NCBI GenBank assembly: GCA_000435595.1
Contig: FR895441.1
Location: 26,303-39,062 of the forward strand
DNA from: Firmicutes bacterium CAG:882
GTDB taxonomy: Bacteria; Bacillota; Clostridia; Lachnospirales; Lachnospiraceae
Reading direction: 5' to 3'
DNA length: 12,760 nucleotides
This document shows, one piece after another, positions 6,352-12,760 of the stretch (position 1 is its first letter; the number at the start of each line of letters is the position of its first letter). The position numbers and the translations under genes were made by a program. The notes below the pieces were generated by a model that searched no databases, was not told the DNA's origin, and worked only from the letters and a program-made list of their open reading frames with translations.

Positions 6352-7026
6352 ATGAACGAACTTGTACATTTAGAACATGATGAAGCTGTATGCATCAGTT
6401 TGGAGGTTGCTGAAAAGTTCGGCAAAAGACATGACAAGCTGATTTCAGAAATAGAAAGAATGTACTCTGATTTAATCGGAAAAGGGTGTGCCCAAAATGG
6501 TGGAGACCCCCTATTTGTAAAAAGTAGTTACATTCATCCGCAAAATAAACAGGAATATCCAATGTACCTTATGAACCGAGACGGCTTTTCATTATTGGTA
6601 ATGGGATTTACTGGAAAGAAAGCGTTAGATTGGAAACTTAAATACATAAACGCTTTTAATCAGATGGAGAATTACATCAGAGAGAAACAGTCGCAGTCTT
6701 GGATTGAAACAAGAACAGTCGGTAAGCTGTCGAGAAAAGCTGAAACAGATGTATTGAAACAGTTAGTTGAATATGCCAAACAGCAGGGAAGCGAACACGC
6801 TGATATGCTGTATATGACATATTCAAAACTGGCAAACAAAACTGTCGGTGTGGCTGATAGAGATACCGCAACCGCTAAACAACTGATGAACTTATCCGTC
6901 ACAGAAAATATCATATTGAAAGTAGTTGAAGAAGGTATCAGTCAACAGCTCCATTATAAAGAGATTTACAAGAATTGTAAAGACCGATTGGCAATAGTCA
7001 ATCAGTTAGCGTATTTGACAGTATGA
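6352..7026 (+). CDS. rha: Rha family phage regulatory protein (antirepressor-like)
   Basis: A 224-residue protein and the first gene of the rightward early operon. Residues of about 14-110 are the pRha domain: SLEVAEKFGKRHDKLISEIE near the start and MNRDGFSLLVMGFTGKKAL at 74-92, followed by the YINAFNQME ending typical of the family. The C-terminal half is a helical domain of unclear type. Rha was first seen in phi80 and P22-type phages as a regulator that interferes with growth in some hosts, and in Firmicutes phages it is grouped with antirepressors. The ATG at 6352 has GAGGTG upstream. An in-frame ATG at 6319 overlaps the -10 element and is rejected. Transcription comes from the promoter at 6291 under repressor control. 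Confidence 0.85.
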   Translation: MNELVHLEHDEAVCISLEVAEKFGKRHDKLISEIERMYSDLIGKGCAQNGGDPLFVKSSYIHPQNKQEYPMYLMNRDGFSLLVMGFTGKKALDWKLKYINAFNQMENYIREKQSQSWIETRTVGKLSRKAETDVLKQLVEYAKQQGSEHADMLYMTYSKLANKTVGVADRDTATAKQLMNLSVTENIILKVVEEGISQQLHYKEIYKNCKDRLAIVNQLAYLTV

Positions 7027-7040
7027 AAGGAAGTGAGCTT

Positions 7041-7172
7041 TTGAAAAAAATGACATACCGGCAGAAACGAGATTTACTCAATAAGTTCGAGCCGTTCATA
7101 ATCGGTGCAGTTCAACTCATAAGTGCTTTGGCTGGTGCTGCTACTGGAATAGCTATCTGCTACTTTTTCTAA
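7041..7172 (+). CDS. Small single-pass membrane protein (43 aa)
   Basis: TTG start (MKKMTYRQKRDLLNKFEPF), with AAAGGAAGTGAG at 7026-7037 as ribosome site. An in-frame ATG at 7050 would shorten it by three residues. A basic cytoplasmic N-terminus is followed by one membrane segment (IIGAVQLISALAGAATGIAI) to the end. It is 14 nt after rha and probably in its operon. Its last 99 nt overlap, antisense, the 3' end of the minus-strand gene ending at 7074. Function unknown. Size and topology would allow a small holin-like or membrane-regulatory role, but nothing in the sequence decides this. Confidence 0.6.
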   Translation: MKKMTYRQKRDLLNKFEPFIIGAVQLISALAGAATGIAICYFF

Positions 7173-7466
7173 ATGATATGTAGCCGTGGCGGTTACAAGA
7201 GCCACAATAAAAGGGATTAGGATATTTCTTAAAAATTCGAGAAAAACATATTCTTTATAGTGTTTTCCTTTAACAGATAAAACATAAGAAAACACCGTTC
7301 TATCATTGGAAACATCTACGTTTCTGAAAAAGCCTAATTCTTTTAAATCTAAAAAAGCTTGGTAAATATCTTCGCCGGAATATTTACCGAATTTTGAAAG
7401 TTCAATGGAGCCAACCATATTTGAAGATACTTTTTTCAAAATAGTTCTTTCAATTTTTAAAAGCAT
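7074..7466 (-). CDS. Membrane-anchored protein of unknown function, likely moron gene
   Basis: A 130-residue protein read against its neighbours. GGAGGT sits 7-8 nt before the ATG, and TATAAT lies at 7496-7491 with only a weak -35, so it has its own expression signals, as lysogenic-conversion (moron) genes do. Residues 1 to about 75 are soluble, with a pattern compatible with a small winged-helix-like fold (GEDIYQAFLDLKELGFF, then a beta hairpin). Residues of about 82-102 are one membrane segment (FLRNILIPFIVALVTATATYH). The tail is Ser/Thr-rich (SYSSSSTSQSTYE). I do not recognise a family. Expression from the lysogen together with membrane anchoring would suit exclusion of other phages, but this is speculation. 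The last 99 nt overlap the small membrane gene on the other strand. Confidence 0.65.
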   Translation of the reverse strand: MLLKIERTILKKVSSNMVGSIELSKFGKYSGEDIYQAFLDLKELGFFRNVDVSNDRTVFSYVLSVKGKHYKEYVFLEFLRNILIPFIVALVTATATYHLEKVADSYSSSSTSQSTYELNCTDYERLELIE

Positions 7467-7490
7467 AATAATACCTCCGGTTTTTAAAAC

Positions 7491-7496
7491 ATTATA
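7491..7496 (-). promoter_or_regulatory. -10 element of the minus-strand membrane gene
   Basis: TATAAT on the minus strand, 25 nt before the ATG at 7466. The -35 region is poor and would fall over the start of the plus-strand gene at 7519. Confidence 0.45.
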
Positions 7497-7518
7497 TCAC
7501 AGAAGGGAAGTGAATTAA

Positions 7519-7668
7519 ATGAGTGAGCAGGAAAAAGAGATTATTCGCAAGCTGTCTGACACAATTCCTAAGCTTGACGATAACAAGAAGAATTACATTC
7601 TTGGTGTAGCCGAGGGAATGGCAATAGCCAGAGAGGCAGAGAAAAGTGAAAACGGCAGAAAGGAGTAA
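7519..7668 (+). CDS. Small phage protein, 49 aa, unknown function
   Basis: It begins MSEQEKEIIRKLSDTIPKLD and ends in a charged helix (GMAIAREAEKSENGRKE). AGAAGGGAAG at 7501-7510 provides the ribosome site. The pattern of a short helical protein with a central YILGVAEGMA helix is one I know from many Firmicutes phage early regions, where it has no assigned role. It is close to the next gene (3 nt gap), forming a translation-coupled pair. It must be reached by transcripts that read through the antisense gene at 7074-7466, or by an unseen promoter. Confidence 0.7.
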   Translation: MSEQEKEIIRKLSDTIPKLDDNKKNYILGVAEGMAIAREAEKSENGRKE

Positions 7669-7671
7669 ACG

Positions 7672-7917
7672 GTGAGGAAAGCATTAAGACGTTTTTTTAA
7701 CCGCCATTTTGTGAAAGTAAAGTTCTTACAGAGTATTTTGGTTATTCCGTACCAGTTTGAGGGCAAGAAGTACTTACATATTTCACAAATTGGCAAAGAG
7801 GGACGGGTAATAAGGAGAACCTTCCTCATAGAGCATTTGGTTGATGATAACTTGGCGGTTACAGACCAAACGCTCGCAGAGGAAAAGAATGCGTTTAAAA
7901 ACCCTAGCTTATTTTAA
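7672..7917 (+). CDS. Hypothetical phage protein, 81 aa
   Basis: GTG start with AGGAG (7661-7665), which overlaps the end of the preceding gene. The protein is basic at the N-terminus (MRKALRRFFNRHFVKVKF) and then beta-rich (ILVIPYQFEGKKYLHISQIG), ending NAFKNPSLF. There is no signal or membrane segment and I do not recognise a family. Its last 14 nt overlap, antisense, the stop region of the zinc-ribbon gene at 7904. Confidence 0.65.
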   Translation: MRKALRRFFNRHFVKVKFLQSILVIPYQFEGKKYLHISQIGKEGRVIRRTFLIEHLVDDNLAVTDQTLAEEKNAFKNPSLF

Positions 7918-8077
7918 GCCAAGTGGTATAACCACATTCTTTACATTCAGGCATTTGCTCACCTTGCTTTACGGTAATTATTCCTTTTTGGGTATCGTTA
8001 CCGCATTGCATACACACATATATGCCTTTTTCGGCAATATCGTATGTGTTGAGTGCCTGTGATGTATCATCGGACAT
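7904..8077 (-). CDS. Small zinc-ribbon protein, 57 aa
   Basis: It starts MSDDTSQALNTYDIAEKG and carries two Cys pairs, CMQC (residues 22-25) and CKEC (45-48), spaced as in a rubredoxin-like or treble zinc ribbon, with WLKIS at the end. Such ribbons bind nucleic acid or partner proteins; no family is claimed. GGAGGTG lies 6 nt before the ATG on the minus strand and a TATAAT at 8113-8108, so it is a separately expressed minus-strand gene facing its neighbours, like the one at 7074-7466. The GGAGG is part of a perfect 8-bp hairpin (8086-8107). Confidence 0.8.
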   Translation of the reverse strand: MSDDTSQALNTYDIAEKGIYVCMQCGNDTQKGIITVKQGEQMPECKECGYTTWLKIS

Positions 8078-8085
8078 AGTTTCAC

Positions 8086-8107
8086 CTCCTTATGAAATGA
8101 TAAGGAG
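8086..8107. promoter_or_regulatory. Palindrome covering the zinc-ribbon gene's ribosome site
   Basis: CTCCTTAT (8086-8093) and ATAAGGAG (8100-8107) are perfect 8-bp arms with a GAAATG loop. On the minus strand the proximal arm includes the GGAG of the ribosome site, and a TATAAT lies just upstream (8113-8108). It could be an operator or an RNA hairpin that hides the ribosome site. If transcription starts about 7 nt after the -10, part of the distal arm would be lost, which favours an operator. Confidence 0.45.
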
Positions 8108-8136
8108 ATTATAACACGGAAAGGAGAAAAGGGAAA

Positions 8137-8928
8137 TTGCTTGAAGTTAAGACAGTAGAAACAAGAACGCCGATTGAGATTGCCCTTGACATTGACAGCG
8201 AGGGCATGACAACGGCGAGTAAACTATATTCCTTTTTGAAATTAAGCCAGAGCAACTACTCAAAGTGGTGTAGGACTAACATTACAGACAATGAATTTGC
8301 CACAGAAAATGAGGATTACTGGCGGTTCGTCATTGAGTACGAGTCGGGAGTTGGAGTTAAACAGAGAGAAGATTACAAGCTCACAGCTCACTTCGCCAAG
8401 AAGTTATCCGTCAAGGGTAACGGTGAGAAAGCAGAACAGGCAAGGGAATATTTTACGGCGGTTGAGGAGAAAGTCAAGCAGACCGCTATTGACCGCTCAC
8501 AGTTATCGCCGCAGTTACAGCTTATGAATATGCTTGTTGAGAGCATGAACAAGACGGAGCTTGAACAGAAACGACAGGCACAGCAGATTGAGCAGGTGCA
8601 GACAACGGTTGACAACATGAAGGAAATCTTCACACAGCCGATTGGTGACTGGCGAAATGAAATCAATGCACGAATAAGGGAAATCTCAATCAAGAGTGGC
8701 ATTGATTATCAGACACTTTACAACGAGCTGTACGGACGGCTTGAAACGATAGCTCATTGTAGCTTACAGAGGTTGCAGGACAACAAGAGGTCACGCATGG
8801 AAAAGGCAGGCAACACCAAGACGGCAATAAGAGAGGCAACCACAAAGATTGCGATTATCTATGATAAGCCACAGCTTAAAGCGATATTTGAGGATGTTGT
8901 TCGGCGGTATGCGATGGCTTATGCATAA
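8137..8928 (+). CDS. AntA/AntB antirepressor with ORF6C domain
   Basis: A 263-residue protein. Residues of about 12-110 match the AntA/AntB antirepressor pattern: MTTASKLYSFLKLSQSNYSK near 24-43, then a W-R-F-V run, REDYKLTAHFAKKLS and EKAEQAREYF. A coiled-coil linker of about 120-165 is rich in Gln and Glu. Residues of about 170-260 fit the ORF6C domain (IGDWRNEINARIREIS at the start, then a YNELYGRLE helix). Antirepressors of this type bind phage repressors and release lytic genes. The TTG start at 8137 is the only in-frame choice with a ribosome site (AAGGAG at 8121-8126). With Rha upstream, this gives two putative antirepressors in 2 kb. The next gene follows after 9 nt. Confidence 0.85.
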   Translation: MLEVKTVETRTPIEIALDIDSEGMTTASKLYSFLKLSQSNYSKWCRTNITDNEFATENEDYWRFVIEYESGVGVKQREDYKLTAHFAKKLSVKGNGEKAEQAREYFTAVEEKVKQTAIDRSQLSPQLQLMNMLVESMNKTELEQKRQAQQIEQVQTTVDNMKEIFTQPIGDWRNEINARIREISIKSGIDYQTLYNELYGRLETIAHCSLQRLQDNKRSRMEKAGNTKTAIREATTKIAIIYDKPQLKAIFEDVVRRYAMAYA

Positions 8929-8937
8929 GGAGGGTTA

Positions 8938-9348
8938 ATGTCAATTATATATCTATTGATAGTGCTGATACAGATAACAACGGCAGTGCCGAACAGCATA
9001 GAGAAGTCTGCGGACTATACAAGTACCATGCCGGGTTCAACTAAAGAAATATCGGACGAATGGCAATCATTTACCATAACTGCCTACTGTGGTTGTGAGA
9101 AATGTTGTGGAAAGAATGACCGAATAACTGCAACAGGAGCTTACGCCATTGAGGGCGTTACCATAGCGGTTGACCCTGCGGTTATTCCTTACGGCTCACT
9201 GGTTGACATTGAAGGTATCGGAACATTTATTGCTGAGGACTGCGGCGGCGCCATTAAGGGCAACAAGATTGACATTTATTTTGAGCGGCATGAGGACGCT
9301 TTACGGTTCGGAGTTTGGGAAGATTGGAGAGTGAGGATAAGGGAGTGA
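8938..9348 (+). CDS. Exported 3D-domain (RlpA/MltA-like barrel) protein
   Basis: A 136-residue protein with a hydrophobic N-terminus (SIIYLLIVLIQITTAV, residues 2-17) acting as signal peptide or anchor. Residues of about 45-135 are a 3D domain named for three Asp residues, here D79 (VDPAVIPYGS), D101 (EDCGG) and D112 (KIDIYF). The upstream TAYCGCEKCCGK motif is usual for this family. Such domains occur in cell-wall hydrolases of Gram-positive bacteria, including the Sleb/Stp-like and YocH-type proteins. AAGGAGGG lies 5 nt before the ATG, 9 nt after the antirepressor. It is placed in the early operon rather than with tail or lysis genes. It may act on the cell wall during lysis or remodelling, but the catalytic role is unproven. 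Confidence 0.8.
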   Translation: MSIIYLLIVLIQITTAVPNSIEKSADYTSTMPGSTKEISDEWQSFTITAYCGCEKCCGKNDRITATGAYAIEGVTIAVDPAVIPYGSLVDIEGIGTFIAEDCGGAIKGNKIDIYFERHEDALRFGVWEDWRVRIRE

Positions 9349-9509
9349 AACAGCCAAAAAAATTGACGTATAAGCAGAAAGTTATTGTATCGTCGCACAG
9401 GCTTAATGCAAGTGACTGGATGCTGGAAAAGGAAACAGAGTTTTATTTGTATCTTGTGGGTAAAGACGGAAGCAAGAAGAAAATCATAGACAAATTTAAA
9501 AGGGGGTAA
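9345..9509 (+). CDS. DUF6906-like small protein, 54 aa
   Basis: It starts MKQPKKLTYKQKVIVSSHRL from the GTG at 9345, which overlaps the preceding stop in a GTGA unit and has GAGG at 9333-9336. A longer in-frame ATG at 9315 has no ribosome site. The pattern of K-x-P/L-T-x-x-Q-K near the start, then L-N-x-x-D/N-W-M/L-x-x-K and a short basic beta end, fits a small phage family I recall as DUF6906. Function unknown. Confidence 0.75.
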   Translation: MKQPKKLTYKQKVIVSSHRLNASDWMLEKETEFYLYLVGKDGSKKKIIDKFKRG

Positions 9510-9515
9510 AACGTG

Positions 9516-9638
9516 ATGGTTATTACAGACTTAAACGCATTAGCGGTAAAAGAGCTGGCTATTGTATGCGAAGCAGAGAAAATGGGAGTGATTATTGAGG
9601 GCGGCAAGATTACAGCAGCCGTGAGCGAGGAGGAATAA
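9516..9638 (+). CDS. Small phage protein, 40 aa, unknown
   Basis: MVITDLNALAVKELAIVCEA and then a short acidic end (VSEEE). AGGGGG (9501-9506) is the ribosome site. A GTG at 9513 is in frame directly upstream and may be used instead. It ends 2 nt before the ATPase start, whose ribosome site is inside this gene, so the two are coupled. Confidence 0.65.
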   Translation: MVITDLNALAVKELAIVCEAEKMGVIIEGGKITAAVSEEE

Positions 9639-9640
9639 AA

Positions 9641-11569
9641 ATGGAGATTAAGCTATTGGGAATGAGATTGGAGAACTTCATGTGTTATGTAGACACAGAG
9701 TTCAATTTCTTTCAGTTGACAAAGATACTTGCCGAGAATGGCAGGGGCAAGTCGAGCATTGTAACGGCTTATCTGTGGTGCTTGTTTAACTGTGATTATG
9801 AGTTGAAGGATAATCCGGTTGTAAGACGAGAGGTTGACGGAAAATCCGTTGATGATATGGATACGGCGGTAACACTTACACTTGATGCCGATGGCAAGGA
9901 AATTACATTGAGAAAGGTTCAGAAGCGTACATACAGCAAGGACGGCAGTTCATACAAGGACGATAACAAGTATTTCATCAATGATGTGCCTAAGACATTA
10001 AAGGATTTCAACGCATATCTTGATGTGGATATGAATGTATTTAAGATGTGCAGTAATGTGAACGCATTTCTCAGTCAGAAGCCGGCTGAAATGCGTGAGT
10101 ACTTATTTGGGCTTGTAGGCAATGTTACAGACCTTAATATAGCTTCGCAGAAAGCTGAATTAGCCGAGTTAGTTCCTTTACTTAATAAGTATACAGTTGA
10201 AGAATTATCCGCTATGAATAAAGCTACCAAGAGCAGGATTACAAAGGATTTGCCTATTCTTGACGGACAGATTAAGGAAAAGGAAAGAGATATACAGCTC
10301 AAACAGGCTATTGAAGTATCTGACCTTGAATTACAGAAGAACAGCCTTAAAGTACAGATTGAGGACTGCATAGCAAAGCAGACCGACAATGACAAGCTGA
10401 TGGCTGAATATGACAAGGCTAGTTCAGATATTCTTGATTTGAAGTTTAAGCAGGGAGACTTATCACGCAAGGCTAACGAGGACAATATTAAGGCTAGGAG
10501 AGAGATTGAGGGCAAGATTTCTGATAAGCAGTTTCTTGTTAGGCAGACAGAAAAGACTATCAGCGAGACAGAGCACTGCATTGAATTGTCGAAGCAGACT
10601 ATTGAGAACATAACTGGATATCTCAATGCGGAACGCAAGAAGTGGACGGAGGAGAATAACCGCCAGTTTGATGAGAACAGCCTTATTTGCCCTTACTGCG
10701 GCAATGAATACAGCGAGGATAAAAAAGAGCAGTTAAGAGCCGGCTTCAAGAAACACAAGGCTGACACGCTAAAGGCTATCACCGATAACGGAAACCTTTA
10801 CGCAGACAGATTGAGCAAGGAGAAGAAAACACTTGCAGACCTCGAAGCAGAGTTACCAGAGCACAAGGAAAGCCTTGGTATGCTGAATACGGCTATTGAA
10901 GTCCTTACAGAGCAGTTATCGGAGTTGCCACAGGAAATTGATGTGACGGCTACAGAAGAATACAAGGCACTTGAACAGCAGATTGCCGAAAAGGAACAGG
11001 CTATGCACAAGGCTAATGATATTTCGGCGGTTAAGGCAGAATTAAAGGCGCAGGAAAGTGAGCTTAGGCAGCAGTTGTCCGATTGCGAAGCCGAGATTGC
11101 AGCAAGCAATACCGCAATGGAAGAAGAAAGGTTGGAAGAGTTACACAATCGGCGGAGAGATATGGAGCAGAGCAAGACTAACGCAGAGAAAATCCTTGAT
11201 TTACTTGACGAACTTGACAAAGCGAAGAATGAAGCCTTGACAGAAGCAGTAAACAGCCATTTTGGGTTAGTTAAGTGGCAGTTATTTGAATATGCCAAGA
11301 ATGGCAATTACAAGAGTTGTTGCATACCTACAGTTGACGAAAAGAGTATTTTAACAACTATGAGCAACAAGGGTAACAGGATTTTAGGCAGGGTTGATAT
11401 TTGCAACTCAATTCAGAAGATTAGCGGCATTACTTGCCCAGTATGGCTTGATGATGCGGAGAGCCTTGATGAGAGCAATCAGAGCAAGGTTGCACAGATG
11501 GTTGACGGACAGGCAATTATGCTCATTGTGGACAGCAATTATAAGAATTTAAAGATTATGGAGGGATAG
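9641..11569 (+). CDS. SbcC/SMC-like ATPase with CxxC hook (phage recombination)
   Basis: A 642-residue protein laid out like SbcC/Rad50/SMC: ATPase head halves at each end and coiled coil between. The N-terminus has a Walker A-type loop, AENGRGKSS at 31-39, with Ala where the first Gly is usual. Long charged helices fill about 175-520. C350-P-Y-C353-G lies in the middle of the coil and is a zinc-hook CxxC. At the C-terminus a weak signature-like SNKGN (575-579) precedes a Walker B-type strand ending VWLDDAES (601-608). At 642 residues it is shorter than bacterial SbcC (about 1,000). AGGAGG precedes the ATG. It lies upstream of a RecT-like gene, so a role in DNA end processing before annealing is likely. 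I see no SbcD nuclease in the window. Confidence 0.8.
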   Translation: MEIKLLGMRLENFMCYVDTEFNFFQLTKILAENGRGKSSIVTAYLWCLFNCDYELKDNPVVRREVDGKSVDDMDTAVTLTLDADGKEITLRKVQKRTYSKDGSSYKDDNKYFINDVPKTLKDFNAYLDVDMNVFKMCSNVNAFLSQKPAEMREYLFGLVGNVTDLNIASQKAELAELVPLLNKYTVEELSAMNKATKSRITKDLPILDGQIKEKERDIQLKQAIEVSDLELQKNSLKVQIEDCIAKQTDNDKLMAEYDKASSDILDLKFKQGDLSRKANEDNIKARREIEGKISDKQFLVRQTEKTISETEHCIELSKQTIENITGYLNAERKKWTEENNRQFDENSLICPYCGNEYSEDKKEQLRAGFKKHKADTLKAITDNGNLYADRLSKEKKTLADLEAELPEHKESLGMLNTAIEVLTEQLSELPQEIDVTATEEYKALEQQIAEKEQAMHKANDISAVKAELKAQESELRQQLSDCEAEIAASNTAMEEERLEELHNRRRDMEQSKTNAEKILDLLDELDKAKNEALTEAVNSHFGLVKWQLFEYAKNGNYKSCCIPTVDEKSILTTMSNKGNRILGRVDICNSIQKISGITCPVWLDDAESLDESNQSKVAQMVDGQAIMLIVDSNYKNLKIMEG

Positions 11570-11572
11570 AAA

Positions 11573-11728
11573 ATGAGAAAGAACAAGGTAATTAAGGAAA
11601 AGTATATTGGTGCATCTAAGGTAACGCTCGAAAATGATGGCGGTTGGTGGCTTGTGAAGATTGGCAATTCAGTTCACAAGCAGACAGCAAATGAGCTGTT
11701 CGCAGTGCAGACCTTTAACGCAATATAA
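11573..11728 (+). CDS. Small phage protein, 51 aa, unknown
   Basis: It starts MRKNKVIKEKYIGASKVTLE, has a GGWWLVKIGN middle (likely a small beta barrel) and ends in FNAI. GGAGGG (11560-11565) is the ribosome site, inside the ATPase 3' end. It sits between the ATPase and the RecT-like gene on the same strand, which suggests co-expression. Confidence 0.75.
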   Translation: MRKNKVIKEKYIGASKVTLENDGGWWLVKIGNSVHKQTANELFAVQTFNAI

Positions 11729-11748
11729 GAAAGCGAGGAAAACTAATT

Positions 11749-12760
11749 ATGGCAGAAACAACAGCAGTAGCAGAGAAAAAAGCATTTACAACATCATTGA
11801 GTGAATGGAGTAATGCAATCACAGGTCTTATCATTGATGATTACAAGTCTTGCGGAATGAATATGGATGATTATGCAAAAGAGTGTGCTATGGAAGCAAT
11901 GACAAGCATTTTTAACCTTGTTAAGAGCAATCCTAAGGTTAATATGGTTAGCCTTGATACAAGCAATTTGAGAGGCATTGTTAAGCGTTGCGCAAGCCTT
12001 AAACTTAACGCAAGCGCATATCCGAGAGAATGTTACTTCCAGTTGCGGAATGTGAAGATAGGCACCGACCTGCAGACAGGCAAGGATATATGGCAGCAAC
12101 AGGTTGAAATGGGAATTGAAGGCGGCGGATATGATTCGCTTTTAACTAACTTCGGCAAGGACGTTAAGCAGGTTTATCCATATTGGATAATCAAAGAGGG
12201 AGATAAATACATACCACCTAAACACAAGGGGCTTACCGTGACGGAACCTGAGTGGGAGGAGAACGGTGTTTCGGATAAGGCGGTAAGAGTTGTGTACCCT
12301 GTTAAGCTGATGGACGGAACAGTAACTTATCTTTCCGCGGACAGAGACAGCGTTAAGGTTAATCTGTTGGCACATGTTAAGCAGAATATGATGAATGCTA
12401 CTTTTGGGGTTTGCGAGGACAGATATAAGGCTACGGTAAAGCAGAAGGACGAAATTAAAACAAAAAAAGATGAAGTTCTTAACGCTCTTAGAATGTGCAA
12501 GACGGTTGATAAAATGCTTGAATGTGAAATTGCAAAACCATTTATCAGCGGTGCTTGGCTTGATACACCCGAAAGCATGATACAGAGAAAAATGTGCAAC
12601 AATGCAACGAGGAAATACCCTAAGAATTATGACCCAATGGCAAGACAGGCACAGGTTGAAATGGACGAAGTTTATCAGCTTGCACAGGCTGAGATTGACG
12701 AGAACTCTAATACAGTTGAGTTCATAGAAGATAATTCCAGTGCAACGGCGATAGAAGCAA
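11749..12760 (+). CDS. RecT-like single-strand annealing protein (3' partial)
   Basis: Open for 337 codons to the right edge, with no stop. Ribosome site GCGAGGA at 11733-11739. The protein has the RecT ordering: a helical start (EWSNAITGLIIDDYK), an LRGIVKRCASLKLNASAY block, PRECYFQLR, a GIEGGGYDSLL block where RecT proteins have their IGYKGL region, then a VYPYWIIKEGDKY region and a helical YKATVKQ end with a long acidic tail. RecT-type proteins anneal single strands in phage recombination. It is divergent from the E. coli Rac RecT as I know it, so the assignment rests on block order and on its neighbour, the SbcC-like ATPase. Another annealing-protein family is possible. Confidence 0.6.
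   Translation, partial: MAETTAVAEKKAFTTSLSEWSNAITGLIIDDYKSCGMNMDDYAKECAMEAMTSIFNLVKSNPKVNMVSLDTSNLRGIVKRCASLKLNASAYPRECYFQLRNVKIGTDLQTGKDIWQQQVEMGIEGGGYDSLLTNFGKDVKQVYPYWIIKEGDKYIPPKHKGLTVTEPEWEENGVSDKAVRVVYPVKLMDGTVTYLSADRDSVKVNLLAHVKQNMMNATFGVCEDRYKATVKQKDEIKTKKDEVLNALRMCKTVDKMLECEIAKPFISGAWLDTPESMIQRKMCNNATRKYPKNYDPMARQAQVEMDEVYQLAQAEIDENSNTVEFIEDNSSATAIEA

Noticed and set aside
10075..11307. Minus-strand frames of 187 and 169 aa inside the ATPase
   Set aside because: Cys/Ser/Leu-rich shadows of a coiled-coil gene; no ribosome sites or family likeness.

Overview
The window is a stretch of a temperate, siphovirus-like phage or prophage of a low-GC Gram-positive host, most likely a gut Clostridia/Lachnospiraceae-type bacterium. 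The support is strong GGAGG ribosome sites, a Gram-positive-type LexA box, a small XRE repressor, Rha and AntA/ORF6C antirepressors, and a siphovirus tail-gene order. The genus cannot be named from the sequence, and integration cannot be shown because no integrase or att site is visible.

Positions 2-5098 are the end of the late (structural) operon on the + strand. They hold the C-terminus of a large tail protein (probably the tape measure) with an M23 peptidase and a SPOR domain, a Dit-like protein, a long tail-tip protein (Tal/Gp37-like base with coiled coils), and a tail fibre. Positions 4808-5450 look like an invertible cassette. The current fibre C-terminus is read on +, and an open frame without a start, reading on -, encodes a second fibre C-terminus. 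The two are bounded by perfect 15-bp inverted repeats that preserve the reading frame, and the operon terminator sits just outside at 5453-5497. No recombinase is in the window.

Positions 5500-7030 are the lysis/lysogeny switch. A consensus promoter carrying a LexA box in its spacer drives a 40-aa protein that converges on a short XRE repressor lacking a protease domain. The repressor is divergent from a consensus early promoter with operator-like palindromes that reads into rha.

Positions 7030-8930 are accessory. They contain three small + genes, two - strand genes with their own ribosome sites and -10 elements (a membrane-anchored protein and a zinc-ribbon protein), and an AntA/ORF6C antirepressor. 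Positions 8938-12760 begin the early/recombination region: an exported 3D-domain protein, small phage proteins, an SbcC/SMC-like ATPase with a CxxC hook, a 51-aa protein and a RecT-like annealing protein running off the window.

No tRNA, rRNA, CRISPR array, insertion sequence, integrase, holin or dedicated endolysin was seen. Gene density is high, and the longest stretch without a gene is about 275 bp (5450-5724).
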